The notes under the pieces are model-generated. The model was not told where the DNA came from and searched no databases. It saw nothing but the letters and a program-made list of their open reading frames with translations. This document shows positions 60,001-61,739 of a DNA stretch of 64,000 nucleotides, piece by piece (positions within the stretch are counted from its first letter, which is position 1; every line of letters begins with the position of its first letter). The stretch spans positions 124,001 through 188,000 of the forward strand of contig JASJOG010000202.1 of assembly GCA_030142905.1 (NCBI GenBank), in the 5' to 3' direction. This DNA is from Heliopora coerulea (taxonomy: Eukaryota > Cnidaria > Anthozoa > Scleralcyonacea > Helioporidae). Made by a program: the position numbers and the translations under genes.

Positions 60001-61246
60001 ATTATAGCATATATGTAACATAGTTGAAACAAGATTATGACAATGTCGCCATCCCACCCACAGCTCTCCAATCTGCGACTCTCTCGAAACTTAACCGATC
60101 TAGTTCATTCTCGTAAATGCTTGTCAGTTGTACGAAACTTAGGCCCCGTCTACAGGTATACATTTTCACATGAAAGAGCATAAAAAGATTTCCGTCAAGA
60201 TGACCGTTTTCGAAACTGTAATCACTTGTCACCCTGTCCACACGAAAATGCAGCAACGGTTCGAAAACGCTACTGCTTGTCTACTAAGCATGCATTGGAG
60301 GCTAGCGCCATGAAGTTGTGATGTCATCGTTTACGAAATTCTCCGTTTCCGCCTTCCACACGAAAACGATAAACAGGCGTTTTCGAATCGCTCGACTTTG
60401 GAGTGTTTTTGAAAGTCTCCGCTTTAGTCGACCGAAAACGCCGTTTACTAGTCGATGGGAGACCAAAACGCATAGAAAAGTATGCGTTTCAATTCATACG
60501 AAAACGTATACGTCTAGACCCTGTAATGTTTCCTAAACATGACTATAAGAGGAAAACTTTTATGAGAAACATTCACGAGCGGTATAAAATTAGTGTATAA
60601 AGCGCAGCGTTTACATCGAAGTCTTTGGCTACTAGACGACATTGTTTCTCGGGTGGGCAACGAAGAAACAATGTTTCCGAAACAGAAGTCGAGGCCGGGA
60701 TTCAGAAAACGTTTCTCACTTGTTTGAGGAACATTTTTTCGTTCCCGGGAAGCAAGTTTTGCTTCCGCAACAATATTTCCACGGTAAGGCAAATTATCGG
60801 AGAAACAGTTGAGGAAGCAGAGAAAATCTCAGACGTTTTCGCAACAACGTTTTGTTTCCTCGTCTACATTTTTTGACCATAAATCGTGTACAAACGTATC
60901 TGTTAAAAAACATTAAACAAGCAAACGAGCACGGTAGATAACCGTGCTTTATATGAAAACGCTAAGGAATAAAGAAAACACACAAAAAAAAATCCTAACC
61001 GAGACGTGTTTTGATACCGCAATAAAACACTTTCACCTCAAGTTTTCTCCTAAAATATTGGTTCGCTTGAAAAGCACATACCAAGCATTTACGAGAGTGT
61101 TTGATCCATCCATTAAGTACCTCGAAAAACATCTTAAAAAAACTTGGCTTTTCGTAGACCTTTCTTGGTGTTTGATGTAATAGTATTTTTCTTCATTTTA
61201 TTTTTAGGATATTACATCGTCACGAAATGGTTGACAATAGCATCAG
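12777..61246 (+). CDS. Extended synaptotagmin/tricalbin-like SMP and multi-C2 protein (23 exons plus tentative 3' exons)
   Basis: Spliced gene for an ER membrane protein of the E-Syt/tricalbin/plant SYT type, which in known members tethers ER to other membranes and moves lipids. Exons are listed separately; phases agree at every junction and together encode about 850 residues, without one missing exon. Domains in order: two hydrophobic segments (about 22-40 and 47-62) forming a hairpin, SMP domain (about 90-310), C2A (about 313-440), C2B (about 456-565), C2C (about 570-694), a Ser/Lys-rich linker, and a degenerate C2-like domain (about 727-850). C2B and C2C keep the Asp residues of the calcium site; C2A does not. 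The central exon of C2B was not found between 33258 and 36805, and no stop codon was identified. The start is the first ATG before the hairpin. The SMP plus C2 order is decisive; which subfamily it belongs to is uncertain. Confidence 0.85.
13482..13567 (+). CDS. SMP-C2 gene exon 2
   Basis: Acceptor TTTAACAG, donor GTAAGT. The single first base completes the Trp codon from exon 1, giving KWWNFSEASLFQIF and then DPVFEYAKPGFI, the helical start of the SMP fold. Confidence 0.85.
13758..13910. repeat. ATTACATT-type simple repeat
   Basis: About 150 bases built of imperfect TTACA pentamers with TTATA variants. It lies in intron 2 of the SMP-C2 gene. Confidence 0.85.
14668..14890 (+). CDS. SMP-C2 gene exon 3
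   Basis: Acceptor TTATATAG, donor GTGAGT. Encodes VEFTFGERTPCVKF, corresponding to the conserved TFTKLYFGQKCPRV-like strand of E-Syt SMP domains, then a charged loop and LLVLDLDLLMSAPDASVVIR, matching the VTVDLQICYIGDCEISV strand. The charged loop may be a lineage-specific feature. Confidence 0.88.
15061..15161. mobile_element. TTAA-flanked miniature element (piggyBac-like)
   Basis: The 101-base unit begins TTAACCCTTTCCTGTCCG; its right end read in complement is TTAACTCTCTCTGGTCCG. Flanking TTAA and CCCT-type ends are the signature of piggyBac-family non-autonomous elements. No coding capacity. It lies in intron 3. Confidence 0.6.
16121..16395. mobile_element. Foldback element with flanking direct repeats
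   Basis: Two inverted arms (from 16133, GTTAAGTTGATAATTTTTGA, and ending 16337 with its complement) match over more than 40 bases including CTCGAG. The 16-base word CACCCACCCAACCGTT occurs at both edges (16121-16136 and 16380-16395), which could be a target duplication. The right part (TCGAGTGTAAATG) is shared with the neighbouring element at 16937-17128. Confidence 0.6.
16401..16520. repeat. TTCG/TTCA tetranucleotide repeat
   Basis: Imperfect TTCR tetramers fill the end of intron 3 right up to the acceptor of exon 4, so the repeat forms part of the pyrimidine-rich tract. Confidence 0.8.
16529..16657 (+). CDS. SMP-C2 gene exon 4
   Basis: Acceptor CGTTTTAG, donor GTAAGA. Encodes VGAEVDVAVEDLSISGRVQV and on to HIKGVSITFLEK, corresponding to the VNGIQLQGTLRVILEPL...VFFLQKP segment of E-Syt SMP domains. 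Phase fits exons 3 and 5. Confidence 0.88.
16778..16884 (+). CDS. SMP-C2 gene exon 5
   Basis: Acceptor TGTAACAG, donor GTGAGA. Encodes KPDIGFDVRMLKALQLMDVP then MVKDFVNSLVIESL, matching the SMP motif in which a Pro-rich turn is followed by a helix ending in I..L/V. Confidence 0.88.
16937..17128. mobile_element. TIR miniature element
   Basis: About 190 bases with 38-base terminal inverted repeats: left GGGTATATTCAATGGAATAT, right complement GGGTATGTTCAAAGAAATAT, both ending in ACATTTACACTCGA or GCATTTACACTCGA. The inside has its own shorter inverted pieces. It lies in intron 5 and shares sequence with the element at 16121-16395. Confidence 0.75.
17188..17262 (+). repeat. tRNA-like sequence (probable SINE head)
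   Basis: Has a near-consensus A box (TAGCTCAGTTGATAGAGC) and B box (GGTTCGATTCC) at tRNA spacing. The T stem and acceptor stem pair poorly, so it is more likely a tRNA-derived SINE or pseudogene than an active tRNA. Confidence 0.5.
17451..17537. mobile_element. Miniature element related to 15061-15161
   Basis: Starts TTAACTCTTTCGCAGCGAGA and ends, in complement, TTGACTCTCTTCTGG. The middle (GAGTAAAATCGTCTGGCGTTA) resembles the middle of 15061-15161 and of a further copy near 42884-42975. The right TTAA has decayed to TCAA. Confidence 0.5.
18132..18192. repeat. Hairpin
   Basis: Arms GTGCTTTATCAGGATTTAAA and its near-complement ending GATAAAGCAC enclose a 14-base loop. A structure-forming repeat in intron 5. 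Confidence 0.6.
18344..18425. repeat. TATAT/ATTA low-complexity tract
   Basis: About 80 bases of TATATTATATTA repeats. A second tract of TATATGTATA type lies at 18640-18700. Confidence 0.85.
18775..18861 (+). CDS. SMP-C2 gene exon 6: end of SMP
   Basis: Acceptor GATTTTAG, donor GTAATG. Encodes AIVDPEQIYIPLHDVEGD, the terminal strand of SMP domains (E-Syts: LVLPNRVTVPV), followed by a linker to C2A. Phase matches both neighbours. Confidence 0.85.
18870..20090. other. Intron 6, first part
   Basis: No exon recognised. A GCGGCCATGTTGG word near 19770 resembles dispersed repeats elsewhere in the window. Confidence 0.4.
20091..20506. mobile_element. Large foldback element
   Basis: Arms of roughly 130-150 bases (from 20151 and to 20484) are inverted copies: the left has GTTTGGTAACTG, GAAACGTG and TTTTATACGAAAA; the right has their complements in reverse order. 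The word GCTGATGTCA occurs directly at both outer edges (20091-20100, 20497-20506) and may be the target duplication. No coding capacity. Confidence 0.65.
20888..20941 (+). CDS. SMP-C2 gene exon 7: start of C2A
   Basis: Acceptor ATCTTTGTAG, donor GTACGA. Encodes VGVLTVTAVGGGDNQVA, the first strand and loop of a C2 domain. The loop lacks the usual Asp and Lys residues. The short exon is supported by exact phase with exons 6 and 8. Confidence 0.78.
21833..22017. mobile_element. CACATGTG-type miniature element, left half
   Basis: Begins CCCTTACAAAAATTTCACAT and is made of repeated palindromic TTTCACATGTGAAA words. It matches the left half of the complete copy at 52045-52372 and stops at CTCAT, where foreign DNA begins. 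The right half resumes at 24825. Confidence 0.7.
22018..24824. other. About 2.8 kb of unidentified DNA inserted in the miniature element
   Basis: It separates the two halves of a CACATGTG element. CCCTCGCCCACC occurs at the left edge and its complement near the right edge (24788-24799), but not quite terminally. Inside are a strong hairpin (22170-22268), a pair of direct repeats (about 22060-22135 and 23070-23150, both with TACACGCGTGGTG), a TA tract and only short frames. I do not recognise its class. Confidence 0.55.
22170..22268. repeat. 34-base-arm hairpin
   Basis: Arms 22170-22203 and 22235-22268 match at 32 of 34 positions; the left starts AAATGGTTCGTGATTTGG. The loop is 31 bases. It sits next to a TA tract within the unidentified 2.8-kb insert. 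Confidence 0.75.
24825..24968. mobile_element. CACATGTG-type miniature element, right half
   Basis: Continues the element interrupted at 22017. It carries TTCACATGTGAAAACGATTC, then TTCCAATTCCAT, and ends GTGAAATTTTCGTATGGG, matching the right half of the copy at 52045-52372. Confidence 0.7.
25153..25274 (+). CDS. SMP-C2 gene exon 8: C2A middle
   Basis: Acceptor ACATTTAG, donor GTAAGA. Encodes DEVVWFTFKLGNQERTLERR then CTFLVYDLKKEK. FKLGNQ corresponds to the second strand and TFLVYDL to the strand before loop 3. The Asp residues that bind calcium in other C2 domains are missing. Confidence 0.85.
25520..25764. mobile_element. Foldback of two retroelement ends with hammerhead-like cores
   Basis: Arms at 25561-25655 and 25660-25752 are inverted copies beginning AAATACAAAACAATGGTAAC. 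A 12-base word, TCACACTGTAAA, directly flanks the unit (25520-25531, 25753-25764). Each arm carries a motif of the form CTGATGA, stem, GAAAC: on the minus strand at 25613-25641 and on the plus strand at about 25676-25701. One core base is altered in each. Such ends are typical of Penelope-like elements. Confidence 0.55.
25830..26039. promoter_or_regulatory. Leader of the MADF gene
   Basis: Upstream of the MADF start codon is a stretch rich in TTCCGC/GCGGAA words (CCACTAGGCGGAATTTTTCG, CCGCTTGGCAG). It could be the terminal region of a PIF/Harbinger-type transposon or a promoter. No matching inverted copy was found downstream, so this is a weak call. Confidence 0.25.
26040..26424 (+). CDS. MADF-domain protein, exon 1
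   Basis: Starts at ATG 26040. The first 100 residues are Ser/Asn/Gln-rich with a QQQQ run and an acidic patch, then FIEELRKFGCLWNTSLSSYK begins a MADF (Myb/SANT-like) DNA-binding domain, with the conserved LW and YKDR. The exon ends at a good donor (GGTAAGT) inside the domain and joins exon 2 in phase. Proteins of this type occur as accessory ORFs of PIF/Harbinger transposons and as host regulators; either is possible. The gene lies in intron 8 of the SMP-C2 gene, same strand. Confidence 0.75.
26703..26922 (+). pseudogene. MADF-domain gene exon 2, 5' part
   Basis: Acceptor TGTGTTTGCAG, first codon shared with exon 1. Completes the MADF domain (VEFLKTQLKYLKDNLKKCLD, then KCKYFDQLGFL) and enters a Ser/Thr-rich tail ending SVEP. 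A transposon begins at 26923 and breaks the gene; the tail resumes at 30064. The frame runs on into transposon sequence to a stop at 27046. Confidence 0.75.
27233..27565. repeat. TTATTATGCACTG minisatellite
   Basis: Imperfect units of about 25-35 bases built around TTGTTATTATTATGCACTGT. They lie between the left terminal repeat and the integrase gene of the transposon and explain the Tyr/Cys/His-rich open frames here, which are not genes. Confidence 0.7.
27594..29008 (+). pseudogene. Degenerate integrase-core (DDE) protein of the transposon
   Basis: A frame from the ATG at 27621 gives an N-terminal helical region, then a helix-turn-helix-like part (GRPKYAVSKEQLAMLVKARF, SELLHVSSWTV) after a stop at 27867-27869. 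The catalytic core follows: LWHFDGNHKLVKW (first Asp), GLPSRTRCDV (second Asp) and HNQQIEHLW (Glu). The C-terminal part reads HPMSTANNYTPLQLWVQG. It matches a multicopy integrase-core family of fish and cnidarians in motif order. At least two frameshifts and several stops (27867, about 28053, 28168, 28191, 28624) make it inactive, although the three acidic residues remain. Confidence 0.8.
29009..29959. other. 3' non-coding part of the integrase transposon
   Basis: AT-rich sequence between the end of the integrase frame and the right terminal repeat. No second gene recognised. Confidence 0.5.
30064..30399 (+). pseudogene. MADF-domain gene exon 2, 3' part
   Basis: Resumes in the MADF reading frame right after the target duplication: TAPPHSPTSSISSLEPTYV, a Lys/Ser-rich stretch, then SYAVDTLLVKTLKDLQ. 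A frameshift near 30280-30295 follows. The next frame reads DEDTLFCKSLVPVLRKLPAR and KNRLGDV before TAG, an end I recall as typical of MADF proteins (BESS-like). The gene is therefore broken by the frameshift as well as the insertion. Confidence 0.65.
30539..30592. repeat. TA dinucleotide tract
   Basis: ATATAT repeat passing into TATATGTATA. Another tract of this type is at 62722-62761, and others at 22146-22164 and 23148-23180. Confidence 0.9.
30714..30844. mobile_element. TTAA-flanked miniature element
   Basis: A 131-base unit with perfect 13-base inverted ends TTAACCCTTTAAC and TTAA at both edges, as expected for a piggyBac-type non-autonomous element. No coding capacity. Lies in intron 8. 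Confidence 0.7.
31291..31327. repeat. Perfect 13-bp stem-loop
   Basis: AAAACCGGATGTC (31291-31303) and its exact complement GACATCCGGTTTT (31315-31327) enclose an 11-base loop. Not a terminator in this context; probably the centre of a decayed foldback element. Confidence 0.7.
31755..31846. repeat. Inverted repeat enclosing a tRNA-like 3' half
   Basis: ATGAACGTTCG (31755-31765) and its complement CGAACGTTCAT (31836-31846) bracket a T-arm-like sequence with the B box GGTTCGATCCC and a stem closing as GCGGG/CCCCGT. No A box is seen, so a tRNA gene is unlikely. It may be a SINE fragment. Confidence 0.5.
32073..32176 (+). CDS. SMP-C2 gene exon 9: C2A late strands
   Basis: Acceptor TATTTAATAG, donor GTATGT. 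Encodes CTIQMKGKRSIGKKNTIAKH then KLLLKNFDFENTPET. This corresponds to the strand-loop-strand of C2 domains normally reading WDxDxxxxDDxIG; here KGKRSIGKKN replaces the acidic loop. Confidence 0.78.
32910..33055 (+). CDS. SMP-C2 gene exon 10: end of C2A
   Basis: Acceptor TTTGCCGAAG, donor GTAAGC. Encodes SIVLEKPGVKGTRLTVSLVY, the last strand of C2A, then a linker IKDQSQQNFVEKYKMNGPVD. Phase agrees with exons 9 and 11. Confidence 0.8.
33151..33257 (+). CDS. SMP-C2 gene exon 11: start of C2B
   Basis: Acceptor TATCTGCAG, donor GTAAGC. Encodes SGVVLVVVHSGSKLLPMDSD then GFSDPYCIITANKHL. The MDSDGFSDPY loop carries the two Asp residues of a calcium-binding C2 domain. The exon ends in phase 0. Confidence 0.88.
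33508..33665 (-). mobile_element. Inverted copy of the Penelope-like element 3' end
   Basis: In reverse complement this block matches 34883-35035, including ACGAAACGTTAG, TTCATTTTTATCCT and TTTTGTGCTGGGCAC. It lies at the left edge of the truncated element, pointing away from it. Such inverted end copies are a known feature of Penelope-like elements. Confidence 0.75.
33590..33630 (-). ncRNA. Hammerhead-ribozyme-like core
   Basis: On the minus strand CTGATGA (33618-33624) is followed by a stem GTTGC / GCGAC with a short loop and then GAAAC (33597-33601), the conserved core of a hammerhead ribozyme with stem II. The cleavage-site strand and stem I were not resolved by eye. Hammerheads are known in Penelope-like elements. 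Confidence 0.45.
33775..34800 (+). pseudogene. Penelope-like element: RT and GIY-YIG endonuclease (truncated)
   Basis: Reverse transcriptase motifs start mid-domain: VGCPLGSLFTDIF, then YYRRYVDDCFLLF with the catalytic YVDD, NNTLPFLDVKIT and YHKPTFTGLFTNF. After a frameshift near 34240 comes FRPTRRLFHFFTF, then the GIY-YIG region VVYSFTCECCTALCVGQTTR and, past an in-frame TAG at about 34588, SHLSETGHSASLDDF and ELLIRERL. The 5' half of the RT is absent. RT with C-terminal GIY-YIG defines Penelope-like elements. It lies in intron 11. Confidence 0.85.
34883..35035 (+). mobile_element. Penelope-like element 3' end
   Basis: This is the segment duplicated in inverse orientation at 33508-33665. 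It contains a second hammerhead-like core, CTGATG (34923-34928) then TTGCG TGAT GCGAC GAAAC, in which three bases present in the left copy (the extra ATG) are missing. Confidence 0.7.
35069..35152. repeat. Perfect 21-bp inverted repeat
   Basis: CTTGGACTGGCCATTGTGCC (35069 on) and its exact complement ending 35152 pair over 21 bases with a 42-base loop containing CAATGG words. It directly follows the Penelope-like 3' end. Confidence 0.75.
35160..36805. other. Intron remainder; missing C2B exon expected here
   Basis: A phase-0 exon of roughly 60-80 bases encoding the NPxW segment of C2B should lie between 33258 and 36805. I found no convincing one. A weak candidate is 35177-35224 (TTKLKWIKGEKFNVIF between CAACAG and GTAATT), which has the right phase but lacks the conserved Pro-x-Trp and a pyrimidine tract. 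The frame at 35459-35839 (plus) shows no known domain. Confidence 0.35.
36806..36898 (+). CDS. SMP-C2 gene exon 13: C2B calcium loop 3
   Basis: Acceptor TTTTTTACCAG, donor GTAAGT. Encodes ITLSFLVYDRDNNWQSKSDD then FMGSCNVQLSL, with the YDRD and SDDF acidic residues of a calcium-binding loop. Phase 0 at both ends. Confidence 0.85.
36900..38181. other. Intron 13
   Basis: No exon or recognised repeat. The frame at 38008 onward is open into exon 14 but has no C2 similarity before the acceptor. Confidence 0.45.
38182..38323 (+). CDS. SMP-C2 gene exon 14: end of C2B
   Basis: Acceptor GTTTTTTTCAG, donor GTATAA. Encodes ENPVKIRQEVELLYKIFGGK, then TICVSVVFRPVASVAQS, the closing strand of C2B plus a linker. 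It ends after one base of a Glu codon completed by exon 15. Confidence 0.82.
38945..39030. repeat. GACA/GATA/GATT microsatellite
   Basis: Runs of GACA, GATA and GATT tetramers. The GATT part adjoins the 3' end of the minus-strand LINE, whose tail on its own strand would be a CAAT/TCAA repeat. Confidence 0.85.
39031..41474 (-). pseudogene. LINE ORF2: endonuclease end, reverse transcriptase, C-terminal region (degenerate)
   Basis: Read on the minus strand: the endonuclease tail has SISDHCIIYAIRK near 41380. Then KATGLDCISNKIIKI (about 40650), RT motifs [20 protein letters not shown] and MYADDTNF (catalytic YADD, about 40010), and LTLNILKTEYMIIG. Finally NSFAFTGAKLWNLLPNELK, typical of the C-terminus of Jockey/CR1/L2-like LINEs. 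Several frameshifts and stops break the frame and most of the endonuclease is gone. The 3' end abuts a tetranucleotide repeat. It lies in intron 14. Confidence 0.82.
41472..41574. mobile_element. Short palindromic element inside the LINE
   Basis: CATGAGGTGCGATTA (41472-41486) and TAATCGTACCTCATG (41560-41574) are inverted repeats with one mismatch. Between them lie two further hairpins made of the same ACGATTAG/CTAATCGT words. The unit separates the surviving endonuclease end from the ORF1 side of the LINE. Confidence 0.65.
41689..42414 (-). pseudogene. LINE ORF1-like protein
   Basis: A single minus-strand frame starting MTSKSNDKDVYPMTLQLNGS, with KWNGELEDLKSFVETKLNLS and SATLCFYPGTRTLVLQG in a globular domain, an acidic stretch, one in-frame TGA at 41995-41997, a CGCC motif, and a coiled coil (LLDKIRRLEGERDSLLTALR). 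Position and orientation fit ORF1 of the LINE whose RT lies downstream on the same strand. Confidence 0.6.
42452..42535. repeat. GATA / GTAG / GATATG microsatellites
   Basis: Consecutive tracts of GATAGATA, GTAG and GATATG units mark the 5' side of the LINE ORF1 region. Confidence 0.85.
42884..42975. repeat. Third copy of the GAGTAAxATCGTxTGGCGTTA repeat
   Basis: Shares CGAGAGCT, GAGTAAGATCGTGTGGCGTT and a TAGAAGTCTTATT word with 17451-17537, and more loosely with 15061-15161. The TTAA ends are not preserved. Confidence 0.45.
43310..43547. repeat. Large inverted duplication of a tRNA-like repeat
   Basis: Two arms of about 113 bases (43310-43422 and 43432-43547) are near-perfect inverted copies around a 9-base centre. 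Each contains GGTGCGAGTTCAAATCCCGC, a B-box-like tRNA T-arm, plus TCCTCAGGGTATTATGAAAT. This is two copies of a SINE-like 3' region head to head. Confidence 0.8.
43548..45098. other. Intron 14, last part
   Basis: No exon found. A GTAGCCATGTTGG word at about 44290 is shared with other dispersed repeats. Short frames at 44594-44812 (minus) and 44978-45217 (plus) show no domain; the latter overlaps exon 15 in another frame. Confidence 0.4.
45099..45161 (+). CDS. SMP-C2 gene exon 15: start of C2C
   Basis: Acceptor AATTCATTCAG, donor GTAAGC. Encodes ERGALVLSILQARNLVAMDH, a classic first strand and loop 1 of a C2 domain with the calcium-binding Asp. Phase 1 on both sides. Confidence 0.88.
45783..45828. 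repeat. Perfect 46-bp palindrome
   Basis: The 23-base arm CCAGACTGTCGCGAGTGTCG + CTT is followed without any spacer by its exact complement, centred on TTAA. Part of the arm (GACACTCGCGACAG) is repeated again just downstream (45831-45844). The arms are much richer in GC and CpG than the surroundings. Confidence 0.9.
47531..47590 (-). repeat. tRNA-like (SINE) fragment
   Basis: On the minus strand AAGTCAGTTTACAGAACACG resembles an A box and GAGTTCGATTTC a B box, with GGCACTAGATTC between, close to the middle of the repeat at 17188-17262. Probably the same SINE family, decayed. Confidence 0.4.
48050..48200. repeat. CACATGTG-word repeat
   Basis: Several CACATGTG/CATGTGA words (TTCACATGTGATTCACAT, TTCGCATGTGAATCCACG) suggest a diverged relative of the element at 52045-52372. 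The ends were not identified. Confidence 0.4.
48666..48805 (+). CDS. SMP-C2 gene exon 16: C2C core
   Basis: Acceptor TTGCTCATAG, donor GTGAGT. Encodes GLSDPFCVVLVDDERKFRTE then VIKESLEPTWDESCSMPM, with the SDPF Asp and the PTWDE motif typical of C2 domains. This exon shows what the missing C2B exon should look like. Confidence 0.92.
48810..49958. other. Intron 16
   Basis: No exon, RNA or recognised mobile element. Confidence 0.45.
49959..50042 (+). CDS. SMP-C2 gene exon 17: C2C loop 3
   Basis: Acceptor CCTCTCACAG, donor GTATTC. Encodes NVFDKDVLKNDFMGKLCLTL then VDILEAAK. The FDKD...ND acidic residues complete the calcium site of C2C. Phase 0 at both ends. Confidence 0.9.
50485..51021. mobile_element. 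Long foldback element
   Basis: Two arms of more than 200 bases are inverted copies, starting CATTTAAACACGGTTTTCCA and including AATTTACGATAAAGTAAG, GGTATACACAGTTGCCAAAG and TAAAATACTACGTAAA. The centre is near 50715. The right arm carries the insertion at 50779-50869. No transposase. Confidence 0.8.
50779..50869. mobile_element. piggyBac-type miniature element nested in the foldback
   Basis: A 91-base unit flanked by TTAA (50779-50782, 50866-50869) with inverted ends CCCTTCGCCTGTC and CCCTTTGCCTGTC. The opposite arm of the foldback has a single TTAA at the corresponding place (about 50641), the empty target site. Confidence 0.82.
51446..51606. mobile_element. Foldback miniature element
   Basis: Arms start TAATAGCATGACTTTCCGTG on the left and read TAATAGCATGGTTTTAAGTG in complement on the right. 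They also share GCAATTTGGAAAAA and GAGTTCTTCAAAGAC. Length about 160 bases. Confidence 0.75.
52045..52372. mobile_element. CACATGTG-type miniature element, complete copy
   Basis: Ends CTTATAAAAATTCACATGT and, in complement, CTTACGAAAATTTCACATGT. The inside is built of imperfect TTTCACATATGTGAA palindromes. It serves as reference for the interrupted copy at 21833-24968. Non-autonomous. Confidence 0.75.
52529..52615 (+). CDS. SMP-C2 gene exon 18: end of C2C
   Basis: Acceptor TGTTTATAG, donor GTGAGG. Encodes NEDPVWFTLNDIESGEIQLS and FKVNSSDDQ: the WFxL...SGxIxLxF signature that closes E-Syt-type C2 domains. Confidence 0.9.
52620..53804. other. Intron 18
   Basis: No exon identified. A frame at 53272-53420 (Lys/Leu-rich) has no recognised domain and runs into the pyrimidine repeat. 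Confidence 0.4.
53425..53580. repeat. Pyrimidine-rich TCTCTGTCCCTATG repeat
   Basis: About 155 bases of CTCTATCTCTGTCCCTATGT units passing into TCTC. It generates spurious Ser/Leu-rich open frames in all plus-strand frames. Confidence 0.88.
53805..53901 (+). CDS. SMP-C2 gene exon 19: linker
   Basis: Acceptor TTGTTTTTAG, donor GTAAGG. Encodes IASLMESKTKADTHSTIPGS then IAKLPHSANML, a polar linker between C2C and the C-terminal domain. Without a domain, support rests on splice sites and phase (0 in, 1 out). Confidence 0.65.
54240..54780. repeat. GTAGCA/GTGGCA trinucleotide-like region
   Basis: About 540 bases dominated by GTAGCAGTAG, GTGGCAGTAG and related purine/G-rich triplets, in intron 19. 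Open Ala/Val-rich frames here are by-products. Confidence 0.8.
54963..55043 (+). CDS. SMP-C2 gene exon 20: C-terminal domain start
   Basis: Acceptor TTATCCTTCAG, donor GTAGAA. Encodes EAEEEIDEVPAVLYDFSGEI then IQGVNIE, an acidic lead-in and strand. Phase 1 in and out. Confidence 0.75.
55105..55160. repeat. TTTA/TTTG tetranucleotide repeat
   Basis: TATTTATTTATCTATT passing into TTTGTTTGTCTG in intron 20. Confidence 0.85.
55621..55657 (+). CDS. SMP-C2 gene exon 21
   Basis: Acceptor TTTCTTTGTAG, donor GTAAGC. Only 37 bases: DRDPVTVKVKLE. Joins exons 20 and 22 in phase and gives a beta strand of a C2-like domain. Confidence 0.7.
55768..55885 (+). CDS. SMP-C2 gene exon 22
   Basis: Acceptor CTATTTCAG, donor GTTAGT. 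Encodes IPRKNRSRASLRSKYETYIL, then LLKTDPLTPDEGRVHWSAPF. The pattern of strand, loop and W.APF resembles the mid-part of C2 domains, where NPxWNE.F is usual. Confidence 0.8.
55947..56345. repeat. GGTGAATAGTG repeat element
   Basis: AGGTGAATAGTG at 55947 and its complement CACTATTCACCT at about 56003 and 56321 mark a dispersed repeat in intron 22. A 69-codon frame between them (55950-56159) includes CAAAACAAGATGGCGTCC, a word type common in the repeats here. I do not treat it as an exon because exons 22 and 23 already join in phase. Confidence 0.45.
56672..56780 (+). CDS. SMP-C2 gene exon 23
   Basis: Acceptor TTTTTAACCAAG, donor GTAAGA. Encodes ANKTLVIPKESLFSIEFKSN, then EKKPSKVSSTLDEILK. SLFSIEFKSNEKK...LDEIL matches the LTIEVWD...GEVxIPLxEL strands of a C2 domain with the acidic loop lost. 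Confidence 0.8.
56785..58463. other. Intron 23
   Basis: No recognised exon. It ends with the TCGTAG hexanucleotide tract listed separately. Confidence 0.45.
58216..58279. repeat. TCGTAG hexanucleotide repeat
   Basis: About ten tandem copies of GTCGTA. Short and very regular, so likely polymorphic. Confidence 0.92.
58464..58490 (+). CDS. SMP-C2 gene exon 24 (27-base micro-exon)
   Basis: Acceptor TAATCTTTTAG, donor GTATGT. Encodes GDLKPSQQE and keeps phase 1. It continues the LDEILKG end of exon 23 (E..LKG.L.). Its small size makes it less certain, but both splice sites are good. Confidence 0.6.
58813..58991. mobile_element. TIR miniature element, family A copy 2
   Basis: Ends GACCTTTTTCATAATAGCAG and, in complement, GACCACCTTCATAATGGCAG. 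The inside CTCGTTTGAGACCAAAGATT matches copy 1 at 2023-2199. Confidence 0.72.
58995..60144. other. No exon recognised
   Basis: Open frames such as 59259-59456 (His/Lys/Cys-containing) show no known domain and no splice support. Confidence 0.4.
60145..60870. repeat. CGAAAACG-rich repeat region
   Basis: About ten CGAAAACG/CGTTTTCG words within 400 bases, with CCGTCTACAGGTATACA at the left and GTATACGTCTAGACCCTG near 60515. A related AACAATGTTTC-containing stretch follows. This looks like a non-coding DNA transposon. Confidence 0.5.
61208..61246 (+). CDS. Possible SMP-C2 gene exon 25
   Basis: Acceptor TTTATTTTTAG, donor GTATCG. It would encode GYYIVTKWLTIAS, like the KxWxxL end of a C2 domain, and joins exon 24 in phase. 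Only 39 bases, so tentative. Confidence 0.4.
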
Positions 61247-61529
61247 GTATCGCTCGTTAAACATTTAAAGGAAACTGAATGATTTCTCCAGTTTAAAATT
61301 GTAGGCCAGAGAAGGACGGCCTTGGTTTTGTTTACCCTTTTCACTGATAGAAATAGCGTAGTTAGAGGTGGAATTGCATTTTGTTCAGGGCGTAGAAATC
61401 GAGAAGAATCAGAGACATGTGCCCTGCAATCCAAAAAGGGCACTAATTCTATCTTTGGAATGTGCCCTTTTGTTTTATCAAAAGCATTATTGACAGTAAG
61501 GATAGAATAATACCAGAAGTCCTACTCAG

Positions 61530-61726
61530 TGTCGGTACTTATGATGTACATATCCTCGCGCATGCTGCCTCGCGCACACAGGAAGTTGAACGGCCGCCAT
61601 GTTCTTGGAGAGTATAACGGAGTCATTTTCAGAAGGAAACAATATGGAGTAGTTCAGTTTGAAGGGATCTGGCTAAATTTTGGACGTCGGATGGCGATTC
61701 TACGACCGAGGCTGGTTAAAGCAAAG
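61530..61726 (+). CDS. Possible downstream exon or unrelated frame
   Basis: An open stretch between CTACTCAG and a donor-like GTAAAC that would continue exon 25 in phase (VSVLMMYISSRMLPRAHRKL, then an Arg-rich part with QFEGIWLNFGRR). No domain recognised. The CGGCCGCCATG word inside recalls the dispersed repeats, so it may not be coding. Confidence 0.25.
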
Positions 61727-61739
61727 GTAAACTAACTGT

